A stretch of DNA of 43,879 bases from a virus. The stretch's first letter is position 1. Each line of letters opens with the position of its first letter. The notes below the pieces were generated by a model that did no database searches, was not told the DNA's origin, and worked only from the letters and a program-made list of their open reading frames with translations. Where the stretch lies: IMG/VR virus record IMGVR_UViG_3300009285_000643, positions 1 to 43,879 of that record, one strand, 5' to 3'. The translations under genes were made by a program, and so were the position numbers. This document shows, piece after piece, positions 18,677 to 27,085 of the stretch.

Positions 18677-20332
18677 TCATTCCCAGATTTCCACCAACGC
18701 CACTCCGCCCGCCGGAGATCCGGCTGAGACATTCGTACATACAACTTGCACTTTGTCACCGGCCACATAGGTGTCCGTGGCTTTCGCTTGCGTCGAGTAT
18801 CCTGTCGTGTCCGTATTGCTGATGGTCACGGTGAGACCAATGGCTACGTTATTCTTGTAGATGTCGAACGTACAGGAGTTGCCTGCTCCAGGGGCTGTGG
18901 AAAGACCGATGGACAATCCCACAAAACTGCCCGCCCTCAACATGACAAAACTGGCCCCGCCACCGGCTCCGCCTGCCACCGCACCAACATTGAAATACGT
19001 CGCCGTCGCCAAGGTGCCCGTCTTCGAGAATTGAAGCCGCCCAAGGATTTTCGGGCACATCTCCTGTAACGCCGCCTCTACCTCTGCGGCGGTCAGATAT
19101 CCACCTGCATCAACTATGGGAATGTTCGCAGCCAACACATTCAGGTTCGTAGGCGGGGTCGTGGACGCGACAATCAGCGGAGCGGTTCCCGTCGCGACAC
19201 CCGACCGCAGCACGCTCGCCTGCAACTCGCCCGAGTGCGTGATCGTGCCATTGTATGCGCCGCCTGAGTTCGTGCCATAGAGGGCAATCGTGCCCACGCC
19301 ATTGTTGGCATCATAGTTCGTCCCACCGCCTGAGACGGCAATGGACCCACCGTACATGTTGACTGTCGGCGTGCCCGTACCCGATGTGCTCAGGCCGTCT
19401 ATTGCAGATGTCCCCGTCGCTGCGCCGACCACGCGGCAATTGTGCAGTTCAACCGTCGTGGCGATGGCGGCGCTAGGCGCAGATGCGATACCATAGCCAT
19501 TCGACCCATCAGCTACAATGGAAGAACGCAGATGGCAACCAAAGAATCGAAAGATCCCGCCGCTTGTGGTGGTATTCTGGAGATAGACACCATACGAAGG
19601 TGCTATGCCCGCCCCGGTTGTTGCACCCTCGAAGCGGCATCCGTGGAACTCCATGAGTCCCGTGGTGACATTGGTTAGGGCTAAACCGCAGGCGCGATTG
19701 TCATCCCCAGACTGGGTTCCATAGAAGACGGAATTGAATACGCGCAAGGTCCCGGTCGTCTTGAAGTTTGCGCCATCGTAATCGCTCTCGAAGTAACAGT
19801 TGCGGACCTCGCCTGATAGGGAACTACCCGTCGTCACCAGGAGACCATCTGTTGCTCCAGTGCATGCGGCGTCCGCAATCCCCTGGCATCCATCCAGGAC
19901 AATGCCTGTGACCGCCGCTGTCACACGGAATCCCGAAACGTTTGCGCCTGCCGTCGCCCTGGCAATGACGTTGCGGATCGTCACGTTGCTAACCCCTATG
20001 ACAACCGCCCCTGTGGAGGCCGTCGAATGCTGGATCTCCACGATCCCCTCGCCGATGAGGTCCACGTAGGCCGCACAAGTCACCACCTCAACATAGATGC
20101 CCGGCTTGATCACCACCAGCCAAGGGGAGCTCGCCGCCGGCGTCTGCGTACCCGCGTAGGTGATCGCACCCTGAACCGTCGTGTAGACGTGTCCCGTGAT
20201 CTCCGATAGACCCGCATCCACATACAGAATACGTGTGCCGTATTGAGTGAAGTTGGCAGTGTCCGGCGTCGCCCCCGTATCGCCCTTGCGGCCCTGCGGC
20301 CCCTGCGTCTGTCGTATGCGAAGTTTCGCCAA
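18677..20332 (-). CDS. Tail fibre/spike with collagen-like start and beta-helix
   Basis: The N-terminal part (about 1-20) contains a collagen-like GPQGRKGDTGATP. A long right-handed beta-helix region (about 30-340) follows, with recurrent short strands and Asn/Gly turns (NVTIRNVIARA, GIVLDGCQGI, GEVRNCYFESD, TLRVFNSVFYG), as in pectate-lyase-like spikes. A C-terminal beta-sandwich (about 440-551: SFVMLRAGSFVGLSIGLS, TCTFDIYKNNVAIG) is probably the receptor or trimer-forming end. It should bind the host surface. The TTG start follows GGAGAAG. No catalytic residues are certain. Confidence 0.85.
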   Translation of the reverse strand: MAKLRIRQTQGPQGRKGDTGATPDTANFTQYGTRILYVDAGLSEITGHVYTTVQGAITYAGTQTPAASSPWLVVIKPGIYVEVVTCAAYVDLIGEGIVEIQHSTASTGAVVIGVSNVTIRNVIARATAGANVSGFRVTAAVTGIVLDGCQGIADAACTGATDGLLVTTGSSLSGEVRNCYFESDYDGANFKTTGTLRVFNSVFYGTQSGDDNRACGLALTNVTTGLMEFHGCRFEGATTGAGIAPSYGVYLQNTTTSGGIFRFFGCHLRSSIVADGSNGYGIASAPSAAIATTVELHNCRVVGAATGTSAIDGLSTSGTGTPTVNMYGGSIAVSGGGTNYDANNGVGTIALYGTNSGGAYNGTITHSGELQASVLRSGVATGTAPLIVASTTPPTNLNVLAANIPIVDAGGYLTAAEVEAALQEMCPKILGRLQFSKTGTLATATYFNVGAVAGGAGGGASFVMLRAGSFVGLSIGLSTAPGAGNSCTFDIYKNNVAIGLTVTISNTDTTGYSTQAKATDTYVAGDKVQVVCTNVSAGSPAGGVALVEIWE

Positions 20333-20662
20333 CTACTTCTCCGCCAGATGCTCAATAATCGACAGGCGCGGTGTGCCGGTCACGGCAATGTAGCTGATCT
20401 GCTTCGTCAGCACCTGCCATGTGTCCGTGATGTTGTTCTGGCCGCGAACCGAATAGATCGTTTCCTCCTGCGCCTCGATGTTGGTCCCGTTCGTGCTCGT
20501 CGCCGTGGTGTTCGGATTCACCGCCGCCACATCCACAGTGGCGAGCGCGGAACAGTTGCGGATAACCACCTTGACGCATCGTTGGTCCAGATCATGCGTC
20601 GCCGCCGTGCCCGCACTCAACACGTTTGTCACCTTGGTTGCATAGAACTCCGACACTGCCAT
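20333..20662 (-). CDS. Virion-associated hypothetical protein (109 aa)
   Basis: It is beta-rich (VKVVIRNCSALATVDVAAVNPNTTA, EAQEETIYSVRGQNN, QISYIAVTGTPRLSI), like small capsid- or fibre-associated immunoglobulin-type folds. ATG 20662 is chosen because AGGAGGG lies 5 bases further upstream. The stop is followed immediately by the fibre start (TAG TTG). It is probably a structural accessory to the fibre. Confidence 0.65.
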   Translation of the reverse strand: MAVSEFYATKVTNVLSAGTAATHDLDQRCVKVVIRNCSALATVDVAAVNPNTTATSTNGTNIEAQEETIYSVRGQNNITDTWQVLTKQISYIAVTGTPRLSIIEHLAEK

Positions 20663-20672
20663 CATTGCCCTC

Positions 20673-23600
20673 CTACTCTCCGATATGTTTCTTCCGTCGT
20701 CTTGCTTTAGGTTTCTCCTCGTATGGCTCAAAGGTGGATACTCCAAACCCCGTAGCCGCTGCCGCCCCTGCCAGCCCGCCAATCCAGGGTCCCTCTTCCT
20801 TCCACGCGCTGTAGAGATCTTCTGCCGTCATGGGGGCGAGTTCGCGCAGTATCACATCCGGTAGGTCGCCCATCGTCGCCTCAAACTCTTTCCCCGCGAA
20901 AGGGTAGTAGACCGTTCGCCCATCTTTCAACTTCGTCCTCGTTCCCAATGTCCATATCGCGCCCGCAGGTGGGGACAGTTTGGACCGCAGGAAGTTTGAC
21001 CGACCGGTACCCAATACCTCAAGCGGCGATACGCTCTTCCTCTTGCCTGTTCTCAGACTCTTGCGCTCTCCCGTTAGGACCTGCGCTGTCGCCCGAATCA
21101 GCGGTTGCATACCACCCAGGATGTCTATGCGGGTGTCGCCGATCTTGATCCGTCCGAAGTCGGAGGAACGGTAATCCGTCTCCACCTCGGCCCCGCTCTC
21201 CTTCGCCAACGCCAACATCGTGAAAGCCAAACCTGTGCTGGCAGCTAGTTTCTTTGCCACGAAAGCCCCCGCTCGGGGGTTCTTCCATGCGCCAGGACGT
21301 AGAAGTTGCAGCGGCACTTGTAGCCGCGAAGCGAGGAACCGGGGCGAGAAGAACACCGTCGCCAGCTCCGCTCCCACTGCATTCAAGCGCCAGAGCGAGC
21401 CGCGTCCCGTAAAGGCGTTGATCGCATCGGCCAATACCCGAAGTTCTTCCTTCGAGTCACCACCCCACTTGCCCGCGTAGTTGTAGAACACATCCGACCT
21501 AAGTTTGTTGAGGAACCCGTTGTACGCCCGCTCGGACGCTCGTGCGAATGGGATACGGCTCGCCAGATTCGATATGAACGTCTCCTCCCGTTCGGCGAGC
21601 GCGCCGCCCATCTCGGTCGGAGCCAGGTACACCTTCGCCTTCTTCAGCCGCCCATACAGAGGGTGGGCCTTGATCTCCTGGTCCAAGACCTGATAGGCAT
21701 CTTCGTCAAACATCACCTTGAGGGATCGGCCCATCGCCTTGGCGAATGAGACAGGTTCAGAGACCAGCAACGCGCCCTGCCGGAACCATGCCGACACGTC
21801 CGCCATTGCTAGGACTGTTCGAGGGATATTGGCTATGTCCACGAGTGTTCTCCCCGCCGCCTCATACCAATGACTTTTCTCTAACACATCTCTGACTACT
21901 CCCAATCCGAATATCTTCCGCACTTTCTTCAACGCACCCGGCGGTGGCACTACACCGTCAAATATATCCTCCAATGCCTCTTGCACGACGTGCCGCTCAA
22001 GGATGTCCTCCTTCGGAATCAGATCGGTTGTTCGTACCATCTGCCGGTATCGATCCTTCACGGTATCCGAAAGGTCTAGTGCGGTGAACGTTGGCTTGGG
22101 AATCCTACCGGACAAGACTTTGTGCGCTTCTTCTACCAGGTCAGGGTCGGCTACGCGAAGATCCTCATAGATGTCGTGCAATCTCGCGGTCCTCTGGCTG
22201 TAGACCTCGGCCTTGATCTTCTCGTAGTCCACGTTGATCCGTTGGGACTTGCGAATGGCTTTGCGTAGGTCCTGTATCTCGGGGAGGTCTTTGCTCAGAT
22301 TGGCCGCCGCTTTCCATGCGGCGCGTTCGCCTGGCCGCACCACATCCTTATAGACCTGTTTCCATCCGCTCGGGCTGATGAGTGCGGCTCCGCCTACAGC
22401 CATGAGCGCCTTGCCCGCGAACCGCACCTCGGGGTCCTCACTGCCCTGCATACCATAACCGGCCCCACCCGTCGCGACACCACCAAGACGGATCATTGTC
22501 TCGGGCCGAATCTTCCCGGCCTGCCCGAACCGCCCGCCTGCGGGTGATACGTGAGGAAATTGTGCGTGCAACTCTTTTACATACTTCGGGTCGGTCACTC
22601 GCACCCAATCGCGCATCCGTGCCCAACCGCTTTCAGGCTCTCTCGTAAACCAAAAGCCCTTTTCAAACTTCGCTTGCCGTCCTCCACCCAAGTCAAGGAT
22701 GCCTTCCCCACCCGGCGCAGGAGGCGCGACCGGCTCCGCAGGGGCCGCTGCGGGCTTCTTCCCCGCCTGCCCCAGCCGCCCGCCCTTGCCAGGAATCCTC
22801 GGGATCAGTTTCGTCTCCCAAGGCGCTCTCTCTTCAAGGATAGGAGTGGACGGTTCCGGCTTCACGCCTAACCCCGGTTCATACAAGCTGGGACCTGGTT
22901 CTGCGGGCTTCGCCTGCTTCTGGGCAGGCCCATAGAACTCCGTACCTTTCTGGTGCTCACCCTTGGGCTTGACCGGCCCTGGTCCTTGGGGCGGTTGAAG
23001 CGCAGGCCCTGGCGGTTCAAGCTCAGACAGTTGCGGCGGCAAAGGAAAAGTGTCAGGTTTCTGGCCCACGAAGTCTAATGGGGGCGTCGGTCCCATCCTT
23101 GGGGTTGAGGATACTACGCGTGCAGCCCTGTACGCCTCTTCCGCCTTCCTTGCGGCTTCGACAGCTTCAGGCCCCATCTTAGCAATCTTACGCCCCTTCA
23201 GTCCCTTACCTACCGCCGCCGCGCCCTTCACGGCTCCCTTGCCGACTAACTTGGCAATCCCTTTCACACCCGCCTTGATCGGTTTGCTGACAAGCGCGCC
23301 TCCGACAGGAAGGGTCATCAGGTCAAGAACGTCAAACGCCTTCTCCAGCGTCCCGCCTGGGATGTCTTGCCCACCCATCCGCCGCAGGGTTCGCGATGCC
23401 CCTGGCCCTCCTGTCATCTCCTGGAAGAACTGTGCCGGGTCTCTCCTCTCGGGAGGCAGGACCCCATACGCTTCGGATAGTTCGGGTCTCCCGCCTAGTT
23501 CCTTGGCTGCCTCAGTAGACCGTTGCCCTACGTCCAAGGCGCGCATTCCCGATGCCCTCGTCTCTTGTCGTATCTGCCCTGGCGATGGCTTCGCCGGGAA

Positions 23601-23819
23601 CAGGCCAAGCGTCGCTTTTCTCGCGAAGGGTCTGGTAGCAGGTTTCGGGCTTGGCTCCTCCTCGCGGAACCGCCGCAGGATCTCGGATTGAGGATCTGGT
23701 AGAGTAGGCGTGGGACCTTTGCCAAAACCGGACATGAAGGTGGCCACTTCACGGTTGCCCTTGCGTGCTGTGTCAGCGGCCAACCTGCGTCGCCTAATCT
23801 CCTCTCTGCCTACAGGCAT
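20673..23819 (-). CDS. Giant internal virion/ejection-type protein (1048 aa)
   Basis: The N-terminal 400 residues are low-complexity Pro/Gly/Lys-rich, with a hydrophobic Gly/Ala/Lys helix stretch (about 180-215: LPVGGALVSKPIKAGVKGIAKLVGKGAVKGAAAVGKGL). The middle and C-terminal parts are helical, with Ala/Gly membrane-active segments (LGGVATGGAGYGM, AGKALMAVGGAALISPSGW) and a conserved-looking block (SDVFYNYAGKWGGDSKEELRVLADAINAFTGRGSL). This resembles large polyvalent or internal proteins that podoviruses inject to form a conduit through the envelope. It has a basic C-terminus (KARRRKKHIGE). The start overlaps the previous stop (TAATG). Confidence 0.75.
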   Translation of the reverse strand: MPVGREEIRRRRLAADTARKGNREVATFMSGFGKGPTPTLPDPQSEILRRFREEEPSPKPATRPFARKATLGLFPAKPSPGQIRQETRASGMRALDVGQRSTEAAKELGGRPELSEAYGVLPPERRDPAQFFQEMTGGPGASRTLRRMGGQDIPGGTLEKAFDVLDLMTLPVGGALVSKPIKAGVKGIAKLVGKGAVKGAAAVGKGLKGRKIAKMGPEAVEAARKAEEAYRAARVVSSTPRMGPTPPLDFVGQKPDTFPLPPQLSELEPPGPALQPPQGPGPVKPKGEHQKGTEFYGPAQKQAKPAEPGPSLYEPGLGVKPEPSTPILEERAPWETKLIPRIPGKGGRLGQAGKKPAAAPAEPVAPPAPGGEGILDLGGGRQAKFEKGFWFTREPESGWARMRDWVRVTDPKYVKELHAQFPHVSPAGGRFGQAGKIRPETMIRLGGVATGGAGYGMQGSEDPEVRFAGKALMAVGGAALISPSGWKQVYKDVVRPGERAAWKAAANLSKDLPEIQDLRKAIRKSQRINVDYEKIKAEVYSQRTARLHDIYEDLRVADPDLVEEAHKVLSGRIPKPTFTALDLSDTVKDRYRQMVRTTDLIPKEDILERHVVQEALEDIFDGVVPPPGALKKVRKIFGLGVVRDVLEKSHWYEAAGRTLVDIANIPRTVLAMADVSAWFRQGALLVSEPVSFAKAMGRSLKVMFDEDAYQVLDQEIKAHPLYGRLKKAKVYLAPTEMGGALAEREETFISNLASRIPFARASERAYNGFLNKLRSDVFYNYAGKWGGDSKEELRVLADAINAFTGRGSLWRLNAVGAELATVFFSPRFLASRLQVPLQLLRPGAWKNPRAGAFVAKKLAASTGLAFTMLALAKESGAEVETDYRSSDFGRIKIGDTRIDILGGMQPLIRATAQVLTGERKSLRTGKRKSVSPLEVLGTGRSNFLRSKLSPPAGAIWTLGTRTKLKDGRTVYYPFAGKEFEATMGDLPDVILRELAPMTAEDLYSAWKEEGPWIGGLAGAAAATGFGVSTFEPYEEKPKARRRKKHIGE

Positions 23820-25555
23820 TACCCCTTGCCTCCGAACTCCGCCTCATAGTCCTCGACCTTGGCCCAACCGCGTTGCTCTGCAATCGCATTATATACCGCT
23901 GTCTTCTCGGCATTGCTCATTGTCCTGGGATCGCGGATGCCATAATCCCGAAGCGTATCCCCCCAGTTGGCATTGCCCATCGCAGCGGAGCGACCGTTAT
24001 GGTAATGCTCGAAGGCGATTATCCGTCGTTCGCGATCATCATCCGTACCATCGAGTGTCTTTTGGAAGTCTTCCTGGGTCTTGTTTTCTCTTTGTTCTTT
24101 CTGTTCTGTTTCTGTCGGTTTTTCCGGTGGCTTCCCTGCCTCAGTCCCTTTAGCGGATGCCTCAGCGATACTGCGTGCTCTTTCTATGTCGTCAGCAAGT
24201 TTGTCCGCTTGTGCCTTGCGGTCAAGATAAGCCTTGTACCGCTGTTCATAGGCGGCAGGTGGTTCGCCGGGAAAAGGAGTGACGGGCGGTTCGTAAGGCA
24301 CCATTCTCTCGGGTTCGCCTTCGGGGACTGGCTCGCCTAACAGGTCAATGATTCCCGCCGTTCCGCTCGGTGCGCCTGTCGTTTGGTATCCCCACGCCTC
24401 TTCCGGCCTTCGGGGCTTCAGCGTGAATCCATGCCGACTGTAGAAGTCCACCAGTTTCAACTTATTGTACCCACTGGCCTGCGGGTAATCGTCGTTCATC
24501 AAGATCACATCCTCACCATCGGCGTTGACAGTGTAATACTGTTCGCCCCTTTGCTTGGCCTCAAAGTCGGCCTTGTCGAAGGCGAGTTGCGCTGTGTCCA
24601 AACGCAACTTGTCCATCGGATCTTTCGGCAGATCGGCCATTGGAACCGGATTCCCCTGATCGTCCATTGACCATATCTTGTTCTGATAATGCACCCGGTT
24701 GTATTCTCGAACCAGTGGCCGGTTATCGGCCTGGTTTAGCCGCCGTCCTTGGTTGGCGATTGAGGCGGTACGCCATCCCGCCGTGGTCTCCGCAGTCTTC
24801 TCTTTTACGGATACCTCGCGTCCCCTCAGCGCCAGTTCCGCGTCTTCCATTTTACGTTTGCGGGCAAGTTCTTCCATTGCGAGCTTGTCCTCATAGCGTC
24901 GGCGTTTATCTTCCGCCAGAGCCATGAGTCCCTGGCCTGCGCCTTGCATCACGCCGCCAAGAGACTCGCGTGCCCCGCCTCGCAGTCGAGACAGTCCATA
25001 GATGCCTGCGCCGATTCCGAGGACCCCTTTCAGCCCGCCCAACTTCTGCCACCAGGACCGTTTCGGCCCGACATATCCCTCGCGGTATTGCGCCGGTAAC
25101 TCATCACCGCCCATGAGGGGAGAACTGCCGAACTCCAATGGCCCCGTCCGGTAAGTCGTCTCGGGTTCGCGACGCACTCCCGGCGCAGTCGGGCCGGTGT
25201 ACCCGGTGAACGGTTCTCGCTTCGGGGCGACGGCTTGCGTTCGCATCAGGTCCGGCGTCGGCTCCGCCATCTGATTCGTCATCGTCTCGGATACCGAGGG
25301 TTCCGTCCTATAGCGACTCTTCGTGCCTCTCGCCGCCGCCAACTCTTGCGCCAGGATATTCGGGTCGTATGACGCCTCCCCGAAGTCCAGTTCCGGGGTT
25401 GCGAATACATCGGGCTTCGTGGCCCCCATCGGGGTCGAGTATCCCTGAGACGCGCCAAGTTCCGGCACAGTCCTAAACCCTGCCTGCTTGCGCCTCTCCT
25501 GCTCGCTCAAACTAAGCAGCAACGCCGATAGCGGCCCCATGAATTGCCTAGCCAT
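23819..25555 (-). CDS. Internal virion protein (578 aa)
   Basis: The N-terminal half is disordered, rich in Pro/Gly/Thr (about 30-170). One glycine-rich hydrophobic segment (KLGGLKGVLGIGAGIYGLSRLRGG, about 168-191) could touch membranes, followed by a coiled coil (DKRRRYEDKLAMEELARKRKMED, about 215-260). The C-terminus is acidic and helical. With its neighbours at 25556 and 20673 it forms the injection-protein set of a short-tailed phage. ATG 25555 follows GGAGGTACTAG. Confidence 0.65.
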   Translation of the reverse strand: MARQFMGPLSALLLSLSEQERRKQAGFRTVPELGASQGYSTPMGATKPDVFATPELDFGEASYDPNILAQELAAARGTKSRYRTEPSVSETMTNQMAEPTPDLMRTQAVAPKREPFTGYTGPTAPGVRREPETTYRTGPLEFGSSPLMGGDELPAQYREGYVGPKRSWWQKLGGLKGVLGIGAGIYGLSRLRGGARESLGGVMQGAGQGLMALAEDKRRRYEDKLAMEELARKRKMEDAELALRGREVSVKEKTAETTAGWRTASIANQGRRLNQADNRPLVREYNRVHYQNKIWSMDDQGNPVPMADLPKDPMDKLRLDTAQLAFDKADFEAKQRGEQYYTVNADGEDVILMNDDYPQASGYNKLKLVDFYSRHGFTLKPRRPEEAWGYQTTGAPSGTAGIIDLLGEPVPEGEPERMVPYEPPVTPFPGEPPAAYEQRYKAYLDRKAQADKLADDIERARSIAEASAKGTEAGKPPEKPTETEQKEQRENKTQEDFQKTLDGTDDDRERRIIAFEHYHNGRSAAMGNANWGDTLRDYGIRDPRTMSNAEKTAVYNAIAEQRGWAKVEDYEAEFGGKG

Positions 25556-26101
25556 CTAGTACCTCCACTGCCCCCGCGCTCCCATATACCGCTCGAATTG
25601 CGGCTTCTCTTCCGGGCGCATCACCTCTATGCGGCGTTGGCCATACATTTGGCCCAATTGCCCCAGGGCCTCCGATTGTCCCTGGTTCGCTTGAGTCATG
25701 GATTCCAGGGCGATGTCGCGCGCCGCTCCGCTCTCGGCCCCCATTTCGCCCAGATTGAGCCGCTGCATGAATCCCGTCATATCCGGGGTTCCCAGGTTGC
25801 CTCCACCCGCAAACCTCTTCCTTGCGGCTATACGCGCATTCCAGAAGGACCTGCGAATAGAGTCTCTCGACTGCTTCATCGCTAGGGCGCGTTGCTGCTG
25901 GCCATAGCCCCCCTCCCCGCGCAACCGTTCCATCATGGTCGCGATCCACTCGTTCTGCAACTCAGGGGGAAGATGCAGCAACTCCTCGGGCGGCGGTCCC
26001 TTCTTTTTCCCGAATAATTGCCCCCCAAGATCAAGGACCACACCTGCACCCATGAGCCAGGGATTCGCCCCAGCCGCCGCCATCGCTTCAGTATAACCCA
26101 T
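25556..26101 (-). CDS. Internal virion protein, short (181 aa)
   Basis: It has an N-terminal hydrophobic/Gly stretch (NPWLMGAGVVLDLGGQLFGKKKG, about 14-36) and a long Gln/Arg/Glu helix body (RGEGGYGQQQRALAMKQSRDSI, SEALGQLGQMYGQRRIE), like T7 gp14/P22 gp7-type small injection proteins. ATG 26101 overlaps the upstream stop (TAATG) with AGGAGGGATGTA before it. The longer frame from 26203 is not supported. Confidence 0.65.
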   Translation of the reverse strand: MGYTEAMAAAGANPWLMGAGVVLDLGGQLFGKKKGPPPEELLHLPPELQNEWIATMMERLRGEGGYGQQQRALAMKQSRDSIRRSFWNARIAARKRFAGGGNLGTPDMTGFMQRLNLGEMGAESGAARDIALESMTQANQGQSEALGQLGQMYGQRRIEVMRPEEKPQFERYMGARGQWRY

Positions 26102-26604
26102 TACATCCCTCCTATTCCGGGTGCGCCCCGGCCTCCAGCTATACCGCGCATGGCCCCACCACGACCCATGCTCCGTTGTCGCGCCGCCAGGCGGGCTTCC
26201 CACATCATCTGCTGCATCATGCCCGGGTCCATCATGGGTCCTGCCGTTGGTTCATCATGTTCGTATTCCCACGGCTTACCGCCCTGCCCCGGAGGGGGCA
26301 TCCCCGGCGGTTGTCCCGGAGGCGGTGCAGGTGGAGGCAGGCCAGGCCCCGGATGTCTCGGGTCCTGTTCTCCCGGAGGCGGTTCATAACCCGGCGGCGG
26401 CATCTGTGGCGGATTCTCATCGCCAGGCGTCTGCGGTTCCTGGAATCCCGGCCCTTCGTCCATCATGCCGCCATCCTCCATTCCGGGAGGTCCCCCGGGC
26501 GGTTGATCGTAGCCCCCGCCATCGCCGCCTTGCGCTTCGCCGACCGTAGGCAACCTGTATCGCCTGCCTCTGGCCTCTCGCATCATTTCCCAATAATCAT
26601 TCAT
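26101..26604 (-). CDS. Pro/Gly/Met-rich disordered virion protein (167 aa)
   Basis: It is very rich in PPG, MPPPG and GGM stretches (about 30-115), with short Met/Trp-rich helices at both ends (MNDYWEMMREARGRRYRL; MMQQMMWEARLAARQRSMGRGG). Low-complexity proteins of this kind lie next to internal proteins in several podoviruses. GGGAG is upstream of ATG 26604. A structural or packing role is inferred only from position. Confidence 0.65.
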   Translation of the reverse strand: MNDYWEMMREARGRRYRLPTVGEAQGGDGGGYDQPPGGPPGMEDGGMMDEGPGFQEPQTPGDENPPQMPPPGYEPPPGEQDPRHPGPGLPPPAPPPGQPPGMPPPGQGGKPWEYEHDEPTAGPMMDPGMMQQMMWEARLAARQRSMGRGGAMRGIAGGRGAPGIGGM

Positions 26605-26620
26605 TTCGTGTCAACTCCCA

Positions 26621-27085
26621 TCATACTGAGTGGCGAGGCTTCAATCCAAAACTCCATCGAATCGTTTGCATCCCGCCATCCGCCGCCGTTGTACAGTGGA
26701 ATCCGAAGACTTCGCCCGCCACCGCTTTAGGCCGCGTTGACACCAGGCGGTGCGTGTCGTTCTCGGTCTGTATCGTCAGCGCCTCGGTGATCGGCGTCTG
26801 ACTCTTCTCCTCATAGATCCGTATTGTCGGGTTGGTTGTCCCGCTGATCCGACCTATGTACACCCAGAATGCCTCTATCGTTCCCGGCGAGGTCGTTGGC
26901 GGCGCAATCTCTTGCGTCGTCGTAATGACCTGCCCCGACCCAATCAACGCTATCCCTGGGGCCTGGTGCGGGTACACGATGTTGTCGAATGTCTCTCGAC
27001 GCTGGAACCGAATCGCGCGTTCGATCCACTCCAGATTCTCGCGTTCCTTACGGTCTCTCGGCTTGTGTGGCGCTCTACCGGGCAC
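26621..27085 (-). CDS. Tail-associated hypothetical protein (154 aa)
   Basis: The N-terminus is basic and helical (MPGRAPHKPRDRKERENLEWIERAI) and the body beta-rich (about 60-150: TIEAFWVYIGRISGTTNPTIRIYEE, GEVFGFHCTTAADGG). It overlaps the end of the nozzle gene by 11 bases (GTG 27085, with GAGGAG upstream). Position between nozzle and internal proteins suggests a tail-tip or plug component. Confidence 0.65.
   Translation of the reverse strand: MPGRAPHKPRDRKERENLEWIERAIRFQRRETFDNIVYPHQAPGIALIGSGQVITTTQEIAPPTTSPGTIEAFWVYIGRISGTTNPTIRIYEEKSQTPITEALTIQTENDTHRLVSTRPKAVAGEVFGFHCTTAADGGMQTIRWSFGLKPRHSV

Noticed and set aside
18677-20332. Diversity-generating retroelement target in the fibre gene
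   Set aside because: No reverse transcriptase gene and no template-repeat copy of the fibre end were seen in the window.
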